Positions 17,601 to 24,638 of a stretch of 64,000 nt of DNA are shown one piece after another; the first letter of the stretch is position 1; every line of letters starts with the position of its first letter. The translations under genes were made by a program, and so were the position numbers. The notes beneath the pieces were generated by a model that was not told the DNA's origin, searched no databases, and worked only from the letters and a program-made list of their open reading frames with translations. This DNA comes from Paenibacillus artemisiicola (GTDB taxonomy: Bacteria; Bacillota; Bacilli; Paenibacillales; Paenibacillaceae): positions 45,011 to 109,010 of the forward strand of contig NZ_JAGGDJ010000017.1 of the NCBI RefSeq assembly GCF_017652985.1, read 5' to 3'.

Positions 17601-20254
17601 TGAACACCAAATTGAAAAACGTGCTGCTCAAGTATCCTAATCTGCTTTACGTTTACGGTCATGACCACGGAGGTCCGACGGCGTTTATTGAAAGGGATAC
17701 CTACGAACGCGTGACGCCTTATAATGCGGACGGCAGCATCGAGGCGACCCGCAACGCCCGCTCGAGCGGTTTTGTATCCGAATTTGGCGGCTCATTGAGC
17801 TATTATAACAATCGCTTCAACCCGGGATGGCTTTCGGCCTTACAGCCTCAGGTCGTGCAGTCGCTCATGATTTATGTCTATGCCGATCATTACGAACTGC
17901 AAATGAAGAACTACGGCGAACAGACGGGGGCGGTGGAGACGCCGCGATCCTACAAAATTCCGTTCAAGTTTTTCATGACTTCTCCCGAGTACGCCATTGA
18001 TAGAGTCCGAGGCACGATCACCAACATTGCCCATAAGACGACGGTTGGCGATTTCATTAAAGGGATGGACAATGCCGGCGAAATCAAAGTTTATGACCTT
18101 GAAGGTACCGAGATTACGGACGCGAGCCGCTTTATCCGGTCGGACATGACCGTCAAGCGCATCGTGAACGGCACCGAAGGCGATTCCTTGCGGGTGATGG
18201 TCAACAAAGCCGCCGCAAACGCCGACGGTCCTAAACCGCTGGATATCGTACCTTCCTCTGCGGACACGGAGATGGTGGCAGGCGTGGACCAGAAAGACAA
18301 TAAGATTGTGGTCTACAAGCAAAACCGTCCGGACTGGAACGACGGCGATGCCGTTGTATGGAGCTGGAGCCCCACTGCTAAGCTGGGATTCAGAAATATA
18401 GACAAATATACAAACGCCAGCGACGCGAAACTGCGCTACAGCGATTTTTACGGCGGGTATGTGGCGATTACCACCGCCTCCGGAGGCTTTGTGGGCATTA
18501 TAGACTATGAAACGAAAGAGAGTCTGTTTTCCCGTAATACGATTGTAGAAAACAACCCGCATTCCATCGAACTGCTGCCGGATGGCAATATTGCCGTCGC
18601 GAGCAGCACGGGCAATACGCTCACCGTATACGCGGCTTCTCAGGGCGACAGCAGCGGCTACTATTCCCAAGTGACCTTGCCCGGCGCTCACGGCGTGACG
18701 TGGGATCCGAAGCGGAACGTGCTCTGGGCCATCGGAGATTATCAGGTGGTCGGGTATGCTGTCACCGGGACAGTAGAGCGGCCTGTTTTGACGCCGCGAG
18801 AGGACTTAGCGTATGATCTTCCTCCTGCCCAAGGGGATACCGGAGCGTGGGGCCACGATTTGTACCCGGTTTACGGGAACGATGACCTGTATTGGGTAGT
18901 CACCGGCGACAATGTATTCCAATTTGATGCGGCCGCGGGCACCGTCACAACGGAATTCGAGGGTTACGATGATCTTTACAGCAGGAACATCAAATCCATC
19001 GGCAACCAACCGTTTTCCGGCACCGTTATCCGCGCGGTACCGAACGAGTTGCTGAATCCCAACTGGAACACCGAGAAGGTGGATATCTTCCAGCCGGACG
19101 GCCAGGGAGGCTATACGCAAGAACAGCGGATCCAGAACAGGGAGACGTTTTACAAAGCGCGCGTTTGGTATTATGCATATCAGTCAGCCGAACCCGACGG
19201 TCCGGTCGTGACTCCGCCGGTCGTGACTCCGCCGGTCGTAACTCGACCGGACGTCGATCTCACCAAGGACAGCGTCGTGAAATCCGCTGTCTTCGCGGAA
19301 CTCGCGAAGGACAAGAACGCGACGATGACGTTCGCGGGCAACGGCTACAAATGGAACGTCAATGGCTCGGACATCACGAATCCCAACGGTGACGCGGACT
19401 TGGGCGTCAATGTCAGAAACCAAGCTCCGATAGGGAAAATATCGACCCCTGTTCAAGTCCATGCAAAGAAAATCGTGCTGGGCTTGTCTCTCAACCAAAA
19501 CGGAGCCCTTCCGGGGAAAATGACGCTTGAACTCCCGACGGGCAACGAACAAGCGGGCAAAAAGCTGTTCTTCTACGCGGTAAATTCCGCCGATCAAGCG
19601 CCTGCATTCGTAGCCGAGCTGACCGCGGACGAAAACGGAACCGTCGCGATTCCGTTCACCTCCTCGACGTCGGCCGAATACCTGCTCATGACGCAAAAGA
19701 TCTTGGATTTCAAAGACGCCGATGCGCACTGGGCGAAAGCAGACATCTACTATCTGGTGGGTAAAGACATGATCAGCGGAGTTAACGACAGCCAGTTCTT
19801 GCCGAATAACGCGATCACGCGCGGCGAATTCGTCAAGCTGATCGCCGGAGCGGCCGGAGCGGACGTGTCCGCGTTCACGAAGAGCTCGTTCGCGGACGTC
19901 AAGCCGGCAGACTGGTACTCGCCTTATGTCGAATGGGCGAAGCGGAATAACATCGTGCTCGGGGTTCAACCGGATGCGTTTGCGCCGAACGAGAAGATTA
20001 CGAGGGAACAAATGGCGGTTATCCTCGTAAGACTGTCGGACTTGCTCGGCTATACCTTGGAGGGCAGCGCGCAGCCGATTCATTTCGCGGACGAAGCCAA
20101 CATTTCCGCCTATGCGCGCGAAGCCGTGAAAAAGGCTCAGCAAGCCGGGATCATAAGCGGCATGCCTAATCATCAGTTTGCGCCGGCGAAGAGCGCAACA
20201 AGAGGCGAAGCGGCCAAGATGCTGGCGACGCTGCTCAAAGCCATGGAAAAGTAA
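14660..20254 (+). CDS. Giant SLH-anchored phosphoesterase with tandem beta-helix repeats and beta-propeller
   Basis: The protein has 1864 residues. ATG 14660 follows AAGGGAG and gives a clean signal peptide ending TTASAE. Two tandem 364-residue repeats (about 45-408 and 409-772) look like beta-helix surface domains, with GMFDGQGHKI-type motifs. A calcineurin-like phosphoesterase domain (about 775-1010) has SDMHLD, SGDT, GNHD, GHYG and GHDHGG, a complete metal-binding set. A propeller-like region (about 1198-1510) resembles DUF6528. A VVTPP repeat linker, a conserved 150-residue module and three SLH repeats (about 1685-1864) follow. It should be exported and held on the cell wall. It overlaps no neighbour and lies 38 bases after the lipoprotein gene, so it may belong to the importer operon. 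The substrate is unknown. Confidence 0.9.
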   Translation: MQKMNKEKWVKPLLSIIMLFSLIVTVIPPVTTASAESAEEAISLAGNGTPQDPFQIGNEEELLFAVAKMNANDATYSSSKAYALVNEITLTQNFPMINVFSGMFDGQGHKIVGLNIAVPSGVTGNAGFIKQAKGSALIKDLILENASLTRSFSSLVRTQDGILVGYLSEQSMVSGVQVTGSIAVTVNGAAGDNDHVVGGIVGSAYTGTANGTVIEDSFFNGSVKLDGDVAFKVAQVGGIVGFTTNTVVRRNIAMGDIYNQVTPTANATYFNAALVAGLLSANSTLQNNVAYEGTIHYKWDVLTGSAANKDIGSLYGNTLTTVIGGNNLANEDIQMQRDEGADQNPSRITTKPNAGNVIHASITPKTLAELTQQSAYEATGWDFNTRWKMDAENGYPVLTFEEDPSGYQLFGDGSAADPFQIENEQDLLFAVQKMNDNDIIYRNSKSYVLTDDIALSQTFPMIDTFSGVFDGRGHKLTGLKIVAGDTGGNVGFIRTSSGNALIKDLIIEDASVTRVLTSAVRSQDGILVGYLSQTSRISGVQITGSIAVTVNGAAGDHDHAVGGIVGSAYTTTANGTVIEDSFFNGTVKLDGDAAFKVAQAGGIAGNTTNTVLRRNIAMGDIYNRVTPAANATYFNAALVAGFLSANSTLQNNVAYEGTIHYEWDVLTGSAADKDLGSLYGNTLTTVLGGNNLASEDIMMQREEGADQNPSRITTKPNAGNVIHASITPKTHAELAQQSNYEAINWDFDTRWKMDAEKGYPVLRFTSDGQEHEKPLYTIATFSDMHLDYGLQDKDDTIREQTRKAMAKIKAEENPDVVLVSGDTISTHGAPVWDTETVNKATSQITQAFEDTSKDGKVLYVNGNHDYEVGLTQYNSGAYIDKAMREGVGAYKDVLYEDADRQSNLLAYHYEIDGIHFIGMSTPYNGDGAINEYLYKPEAVEWVETILAGIGQEQPVILLGHYGFLDSRGLTPDYGISDSNGMNTKLKNVLLKYPNLLYVYGHDHGGPTAFIERDTYERVTPYNADGSIEATRNARSSGFVSEFGGSLSYYNNRFNPGWLSALQPQVVQSLMIYVYADHYELQMKNYGEQTGAVETPRSYKIPFKFFMTSPEYAIDRVRGTITNIAHKTTVGDFIKGMDNAGEIKVYDLEGTEITDASRFIRSDMTVKRIVNGTEGDSLRVMVNKAAANADGPKPLDIVPSSADTEMVAGVDQKDNKIVVYKQNRPDWNDGDAVVWSWSPTAKLGFRNIDKYTNASDAKLRYSDFYGGYVAITTASGGFVGIIDYETKESLFSRNTIVENNPHSIELLPDGNIAVASSTGNTLTVYAASQGDSSGYYSQVTLPGAHGVTWDPKRNVLWAIGDYQVVGYAVTGTVERPVLTPREDLAYDLPPAQGDTGAWGHDLYPVYGNDDLYWVVTGDNVFQFDAAAGTVTTEFEGYDDLYSRNIKSIGNQPFSGTVIRAVPNELLNPNWNTEKVDIFQPDGQGGYTQEQRIQNRETFYKARVWYYAYQSAEPDGPVVTPPVVTPPVVTRPDVDLTKDSVVKSAVFAELAKDKNATMTFAGNGYKWNVNGSDITNPNGDADLGVNVRNQAPIGKISTPVQVHAKKIVLGLSLNQNGALPGKMTLELPTGNEQAGKKLFFYAVNSADQAPAFVAELTADENGTVAIPFTSSTSAEYLLMTQKILDFKDADAHWAKADIYYLVGKDMISGVNDSQFLPNNAITRGEFVKLIAGAAGADVSAFTKSSFADVKPADWYSPYVEWAKRNNIVLGVQPDAFAPNEKITREQMAVILVRLSDLLGYTLEGSAQPIHFADEANISAYAREAVKKAQQAGIISGMPNHQFAPAKSATRGEAAKMLATLLKAMEK
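14790..16973 (+). repeat. Tandem duplication inside the giant SLH gene
   Basis: Two consecutive units of about 1,092 bases encode the two 364-residue repeats. Matching segments lie 1,092 bases apart over most of the length (for example 15182 and 16274, 15732 and 16824), with a one-codon indel near the N-terminal end. Long stretches are almost identical at DNA level. Confidence 0.9.
19204..19248 (+). repeat. Three 15-base tandem repeats (VVTPP linker)
   Basis: Units GGTCGTGACTCCGCC occur twice exactly and once with changes. They encode a Pro-Thr-Val linker just before the shared SLH module. Confidence 0.85.
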
Positions 20255-20341
20255 AATCAATATAGTCGTTGCTAGTTCATGCGAAGATGAAACAAAACGA
20301 TCGCTTTCCGGCATCTTGAATGCCGGGGAGCGATCGTTTTT
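19250..20341 (+). repeat. Long direct repeat, copy B (SLH module plus terminator)
   Basis: Second copy of the 1,092-base repeat at 2051-3142, same orientation, no indels. It includes the 3' end of the giant phosphoesterase gene and the terminator hairpin. Confidence 0.95.
20294..20341 (+). terminator. Rho-independent terminator, possibly bidirectional
   Basis: The hairpin AAAACGATCG...CGATCGTTTT matches the one at 3095 with a few changes. It lies between the SLH gene and the convergent small gene ending at 20369, and the A-rich left arm gives a T-run on the other strand, so it can serve both. Confidence 0.9.
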
Positions 20342-20368
20342 GGCTTTTATACATGGCCGGAGGCCGCC

Positions 20369-20554
20369 TTAGCGTTTTTGGACGTTTTTGCCGCCTTTTT
20401 TGGCGTTCTGTCCGCCTTCGTTCGCGTACGTGCCGATGTTGCGGTTGATTTGCGCGTTGCCGCTCGCCCGCTGGTACACCGTGATGTGCTTGTTGACGGT
20501 GATGAAGTAGACCGAGATATGCTTGCCTTCGCGTTTTACCCGTTTCCTGACCAT
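20369..20554 (-). CDS. Small basic protein of unknown function
   Basis: The protein has 61 residues. ATG at 20554 has GGAGG nine bases upstream. Codon use is typical for the window, with mostly G or C in third position, which supports it as a real gene. The sequence is rich in Lys, Arg, Asn and Gly, with a beta-like HISVYFITVNKHITVYQR segment and an NAKKGGKNVQKR tail. No membrane segment or cysteine is seen. I do not recognise a family. Confidence 0.65.
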   Translation of the reverse strand: MVRKRVKREGKHISVYFITVNKHITVYQRASGNAQINRNIGTYANEGGQNAKKGGKNVQKR

Positions 20555-20740
20555 TCGTCATAACCTCCATGCCCGGACTTCGTACAGCATATGAGCGACG
20601 GTCGGACTTGCTTATGCCGATGCCCCGTTCCCGGCAAGATGGGTGCCAAGGCGAGGCGAACGGCGCGGGAGGGCATCCGGTGCGTGCTTTTCGGCGGAAT
20701 GGGGTAAGTAGTCCTCAAAACCGGAAAAGGAGCACGAGCC

Positions 20741-22042
20741 ATGCGTCTATCCGACCGAATCTCCTCCTGGCGGCATGTCGCGATGACGGCGCTCGTCATC
20801 GCGGCGAGCCTGGAATTCGCGCTTGCCCACACCTCTTACCATCTCGGGGTGAAGATCGTCAAGGTCGCCGCTGCGGCCGTTCTCGCTTGGGCGTTCTACT
20901 TGGATCAGCGGATCGTGTACGCCAACTGGCAGATGCGGTTATCGCGAAAGATGCTGCTGCACGTGGCGCTGCTGCTGCTCGCGCTGCTCGGCTTTCAGGC
21001 GACGGAAGCGCTGATCGCGGTGCTTGTCCGGGAAACGGGCCGGTACGGGCCGGATGCCGCCCAAGAGCTGGAAACCGCGCTGCAGATGGCGGCTTATCCG
21101 CTGATGACCGCGGCGCTGTGCTTGGGCACCGACGGCTACGCGCCGTGGCTGAGACGGCATTCGAAGCATTTGACGATGCTGCTCTATTTGTACGTCTGGA
21201 TCTGGTTCGGCTCGTATTACTATTACATGGCGGACCGGACGATGGGGGACGATTTCGTCTTCTCCGAGCAGGCCGAAATTCAAACGACGCTTCGCGGCAT
21301 CTACGCCGACGAGCGGTACGACGACGCGGACGAATACCGGCTGAAGGAGATTCTGGAGAAGGGCCAATACAAGAAGGACTACTTGAAGCTGGACGCGGAC
21401 GCTTACCTGACGCGCGACGAAACGGGCGCCGATTGGGGCGGCATTTATGAGAATCAGTTCGCGAGGGAAGGCTATGCCTATTATACGTTCCGGAAGGCGG
21501 CCGAGCCGCTCGTCGTCTCGACCGACAGGCTCGATTTCGACGATTTGCCGGCGTGGCGGACGGAGCTCGGAAAGCGCTACGCGGAGGTCGACGTCGCGCT
21601 GTATAAGGGGGACGGGACGGCGGACGGGACGGGGCATGAGGTCCGCTATGCCGAGGAAGCAGGGGACCGCGCGAGCGCCGCGGACGGCGGGCCGGCCAAG
21701 ACGTTGAAGCTGTATTTCGCGGAGGGCGATTACGAGCGCTATATGCAAATCTTCGCGAACGCCAAACAAGACCGCCGGCTGGGCGATCTCATCGCCGCCT
21801 CGCATACGCTGCCGGACGGGAAGTTTCTCGAGCTCTACGTCGGCATGAACGGCTACACGAACTATCGCGTCGAGGACTTCTGGTATTTCAGCGCGATTAC
21901 GATCACGACGCTCGGCTTCGGCGACATCACGCCGAATTCCGGTCCCGTCAAGGTCGGGGTCATGATCGAAACGCTGCTCGGCGTGCTGCTTGTCGGCATC
22001 TACGTGTCGCTGGTCAGCCACAAGAAGCGGGGATCGGATTGA
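20741..22042 (+). CDS. Potassium-channel-like membrane protein with very large turret
   Basis: The protein has 433 residues; AAAGGAG precedes ATG 20741. Five hydrophobic helices fall at about 15-35, 37-55, 67-90, 105-127 and 133-165. A hydrophilic region of about 205 residues (166-373) follows, then a pore segment with selectivity filter TLGFGD (about 389-394) and a last helix ending near the C-terminus. Ion_trans_2 and voltage-gated channels share this pore; the six-helix count fits the latter, but no Arg-rich S4 is visible. The long stretch between helix five and the pore is unusual. It converges with a tetR gene, stops nine bases apart, with no terminator between. Confidence 0.8.
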   Translation: MRLSDRISSWRHVAMTALVIAASLEFALAHTSYHLGVKIVKVAAAAVLAWAFYLDQRIVYANWQMRLSRKMLLHVALLLLALLGFQATEALIAVLVRETGRYGPDAAQELETALQMAAYPLMTAALCLGTDGYAPWLRRHSKHLTMLLYLYVWIWFGSYYYYMADRTMGDDFVFSEQAEIQTTLRGIYADERYDDADEYRLKEILEKGQYKKDYLKLDADAYLTRDETGADWGGIYENQFAREGYAYYTFRKAAEPLVVSTDRLDFDDLPAWRTELGKRYAEVDVALYKGDGTADGTGHEVRYAEEAGDRASAADGGPAKTLKLYFAEGDYERYMQIFANAKQDRRLGDLIAASHTLPDGKFLELYVGMNGYTNYRVEDFWYFSAITITTLGFGDITPNSGPVKVGVMIETLLGVLLVGIYVSLVSHKKRGSD

Positions 22043-22051
22043 ACGGGCCAT

Positions 22052-22630
22052 TCAGAACAGCAGGGAAATCGCGACGTTCGCGCTATCCTGCAGCGTCTGG
22101 CGGTCCGGCGCCGTCTTGGCCAGCACGTACAGGCCGCTGCGCACGGTCACGAGGAAGCGGGAGAGCTCCCGGAGGGAATGCTTGCCGCGAAGCTTGTTCT
22201 GCGCTTGCGCCTGCAGCAGGAACGTATAGAAACGCGACTCGATGTCGACGGAGTAAGCTTCGATGCGGCTCGAGATCGCCGGATCGACGGCGCCGAGCTC
22301 CATGGCCGTATTGGCGACGAAGCAGCCTCTGCGCGAGCCGTTGTTCATGGCGGAGTCGATGACGGCGTCGAAATAGCGGACCAGCATCTCTTTCGGCTCG
22401 CCCGGGCCTTCGAGCATCTTGAACCGGGCGCTGGCGCTCTGCCTGAACCGGTCGAGACAGGTCAGGAACAGCTGATTCTTGTCGCCGAACGTATCGTACA
22501 AGCTGCCCCGATGGACGCCCGTGTGCTCGACGAGATCCTGGATCGACGTCCGCTCGTAGCCTTGGCTCCAAAAGAGCTCCATCGCCTTGTCGAGCGCGAG
22601 CTCCTGATCGAATTCTCTGGGACGCGGCAT
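22052..22630 (-). CDS. TetR/AcrR family transcriptional regulator
   Basis: The protein has 192 residues. ATG at 22630 has AAGGAGG upstream. The N-terminal helix-turn-helix (about 8-55) reads DKAMELFWSQGYERTSIQDL and HRGSLYDTFGDKNQLF, typical of TetR proteins. The C-terminal ligand domain resembles the TetR_C_16 type. A sigmaA promoter upstream has an operator-like sequence across its -35 box, so the gene probably represses itself. The convergent channel gene or the divergent hypothetical gene could be a target. Confidence 0.93.
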   Translation of the reverse strand: MPRPREFDQELALDKAMELFWSQGYERTSIQDLVEHTGVHRGSLYDTFGDKNQLFLTCLDRFRQSASARFKMLEGPGEPKEMLVRYFDAVIDSAMNNGSRRGCFVANTAMELGAVDPAISSRIEAYSVDIESRFYTFLLQAQAQNKLRGKHSLRELSRFLVTVRSGLYVLAKTAPDRQTLQDSANVAISLLF

Positions 22631-22652
22631 GAAGAAAACCTCCTTTTCGTCC

Positions 22653-22681
22653 AGTATAGCGATTGAAGAACGAACAGTCAA
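22653..22681 (-). promoter_or_regulatory. tetR promoter with operator-like site
   Basis: On the minus strand, TTGACT (22676-22681) and TATACT (22653-22658) are spaced by 17 bases. The 13-base element TGACTGTTCGTTC (22668-22680) overlaps the -35 box and recurs with one change at 22789-22801 in opposite orientation. Confidence 0.75.
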
Positions 22682-22788
22682 TAATAGGGCCGGTCCCGAT
22701 CGAGGACGATAGCTGTAAATTGGAGGGAATTCCGAAGGTCGCGGATGGCGGTTATGACGGAGAGGGGAAGGAATAATCCCCAAATACC

Positions 22789-22801
22789 TGACTGATCGTT
22801 C
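22789..22801 (+). promoter_or_regulatory. Second TetR operator-like element
   Basis: TGACTGATCGTTC differs at one of 13 positions from the inverted element in the tetR promoter. It is an imperfect palindrome around GATC. It ends 21 bases before the -35 box of the next promoter. Confidence 0.5.
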
Positions 22802-22822
22802 TTATAAGAAAATTTCGGCCTA

Positions 22823-22851
22823 TTGACTTGGCGCGGACGATGGGCTATGAT
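22823..22851 (+). promoter_or_regulatory. SigmaA promoter for the conserved hypothetical gene
   Basis: TTGACT (22823-22828) and TATGAT (22846-22851) are spaced exactly 17 bases, about 70 bases before the start codon at 22924. Confidence 0.75.
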
Positions 22852-22923
22852 CGCTATGTCTTTAGTAATTCAGTAAATCAGTAGATATGATTACGCGATC
22901 CTGCGACGAATAGGAGCCCCGCC

Positions 22924-23403
22924 ATGAAAATTCCGACGACCTTAAAGCATAAACCCGTCATCGTCTCCGAAAACTACGAGCACATCGACGGCCGCTACGC
23001 CAATCATTCCGACGCGAAAGGGCTGTCGCTCGGCCTCGCGCAGTGGAACGACCGCGGGAAGCTCGACATCTCGGCGAAAGTATGGCGCTACACCGGGGAG
23101 AAATGGTCCCGCCAATCCGAGGAGCTGCCGCTGCACCGCGTGCTCGACCTCGCGATTCTCGTCAGCCGCAGCCTGCTGCATTTCCGCGAAGCATACCGCT
23201 ACAAGGAACTGTACGACACGGCCAATCCCGTTATCGACCGGGTCGGCCTGCAGGGGGACGCGATGACGATCTCCGTCGCCACGGACAACGAGAAAATTCT
23301 TGAAGACCTGAAGCTGTTCAGCCAGGCGCTCAGCGACGACGACGAACTGATCGGCGAGCGGCTGCGCGCGCTGTCCGGCATGCTGAAGGAGCTCGGGTAT
23401 TAA
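22924..23403 (+). CDS. Conserved hypothetical protein, DUF6530-like
   Basis: The protein has 159 residues; AGGAG precedes ATG 22924. It is soluble, with no signal or membrane segment. The segment YANHSDAKGLSLGLAQWNDR and the WSRQSEELPLHRVLDL helix resemble what I recall as the DUF6530 family, whose function is not known. It is a single-gene unit between a strong promoter and a hairpin. Confidence 0.75.
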   Translation: MKIPTTLKHKPVIVSENYEHIDGRYANHSDAKGLSLGLAQWNDRGKLDISAKVWRYTGEKWSRQSEELPLHRVLDLAILVSRSLLHFREAYRYKELYDTANPVIDRVGLQGDAMTISVATDNEKILEDLKLFSQALSDDDELIGERLRALSGMLKELGY

Positions 23404-23489
23404 ACGGGGACGGCGGCGCAAACGAGCGTGCGCCGAATCGATTGCCACCCGCGGGGGCGCGAAGCGCGAAGCAGACCGACTGCGCGATG

Positions 23490-23532
23490 AATATCCCGGA
23501 TTTCGGCCGGACGGCCGGAATCCGGGATATTT
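23490..23532 (+). terminator. Hairpin terminator
   Basis: A long near-perfect stem (AATATCCCGGATT with its complement) has an extra inner GC stem. Only three T follow, so termination strength is uncertain. Confidence 0.65.
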
Positions 23533-23626
23533 GCGCGGGGCGGCCCGTACCCCTATCTTGAATACTCCCACCCCTTTCCTAGATTTTTCTCCTATGCAAA
23601 CGGCCGATTACCGGATAGAATAGGGG

Positions 23627-23640
23627 CAAAAACGCTTTCA
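23627..23640 (+). promoter_or_regulatory. cre-like site before the sugar-sensor operon
   Basis: The segment AAAACGCTTTCA matches 12 of 14 positions of the CcpA operator pattern TGWAARCGYTWNCW. It lies just downstream of a possible -10 box TAGAAT (23616-23621) and 15 bases before the start codon, where bound CcpA would block transcription. Confidence 0.45.
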
Positions 23641-23654
23641 TAAAGGGTGCGCGC

Positions 23655-24638
23655 ATGAAAAAGCTGCTGTTGGTTACGGTATTCGCGGGCAGTCTGGCCG
23701 CGCTGGCGGTAACGTTGTATTTGATGCTGACGGTCGACCGCGCCGGTCTCGACGCGTCCGTCGGCACGCCTGGCGCCGCGGACGAGGCGTCGGAACGGAT
23801 CGTCGTCATCTCGCAGGAGCAGGGCAGCTACGTCATGAACGAGCTGCGGAAGGGGGCGCGCGAAGCCGCCGCCATCCACGGCATGCTGATCGACTTCTCC
23901 GGCGCGTACCGTTCGAACGTCGAGGAGCTCCTGAAGCAGATCGATATTGCAATCGCTTCCAAAGTAGACGGCATCATCGTCGAGGGCGTCGACCGGCCGG
24001 ACTTCGCGCGCATGGTGAACAAAGCGACCGAGAAGGGGATTCCCGTCATCACGATCAATTCCGACGCGCCGGGCAGCCTGCGCAAGACGTACATCGGCTC
24101 CGACCATTATCAGGAAGGCATCCTGATGGGGCGGTACCTCGCGGAAGCGCTTGACGGCGAGGGCATCGCCGGCGTCGTCATGAACGCGGACAGCTCGGAT
24201 ACCGATCAGCTGCGGCTGCGGGGGCTGCGCGAGGCGCTGCGTGCGCAGCCGGACGTCCGGCTCGTCTTCGCCGCCGGGGAGGCGGCCAAGCAGCAGGCCG
24301 GGATGCAGACGGACGACATGCTGAACCGTTATCCCGGCGTCGATGCGTTCATCGGGCTGCCGGCCGATTCCGGCAAAAGCATCGTGGAAGCGGCCGATTC
24401 GCGCTCCAAGCGCAATCCGCGCCGGGTGTTCATGTTCGACGACTCGCCGCAGACCGAGGAGCTGATCCGCTCCGGGGCCGTGCAGGCCGGCCTGTCGCAG
24501 CATTACGAGGACATGGGGAAGATGAGCGTCGACCTGCTGCAGCGCTGGCTGGACAGCGACCGGCTGCCGCTGTCGGCGAGTTATTTTACGCCGATCAGCG
24601 TAGTGACGGCCGCCGAGGCGAAGGAGGCGGCGCCATGA
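23655..24638 (+). CDS. Membrane-anchored periplasmic-binding-protein-like sugar sensor
   Basis: The protein has 327 residues with a single N-terminal hydrophobic helix (about 4-27) and no lipobox Cys, so it is probably a membrane-tethered extracytoplasmic domain. The rest is a type I periplasmic binding protein (RbsB/XylF class), with typical segments VDGIIVEGVDRPDFARMV, IPVITINSDAPGS and GVDAFIGLPADSG. Its stop overlaps the start of the histidine kinase (ATGA). In Clostridium the analogous XylFII protein binds xylose and activates LytS; here the same gene order suggests this protein delivers the sugar signal to the adjacent kinase. Confidence 0.88.
   Translation: MKKLLLVTVFAGSLAALAVTLYLMLTVDRAGLDASVGTPGAADEASERIVVISQEQGSYVMNELRKGAREAAAIHGMLIDFSGAYRSNVEELLKQIDIAIASKVDGIIVEGVDRPDFARMVNKATEKGIPVITINSDAPGSLRKTYIGSDHYQEGILMGRYLAEALDGEGIAGVVMNADSSDTDQLRLRGLREALRAQPDVRLVFAAGEAAKQQAGMQTDDMLNRYPGVDAFIGLPADSGKSIVEAADSRSKRNPRRVFMFDDSPQTEELIRSGAVQAGLSQHYEDMGKMSVDLLQRWLDSDRLPLSASYFTPISVVTAAEAKEAAP

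Noticed and set aside
19204..19248. The three short repeats as a CRISPR-like or regulatory array
   Set aside because: They are in frame, have no spacers and encode a Pro-rich linker.
20277..20570. A 97-codon minus-strand frame overlapping the small basic gene
   Set aside because: It runs through the terminator hairpin, and its codon use is poorer than the 61-residue frame with the better ribosome site.
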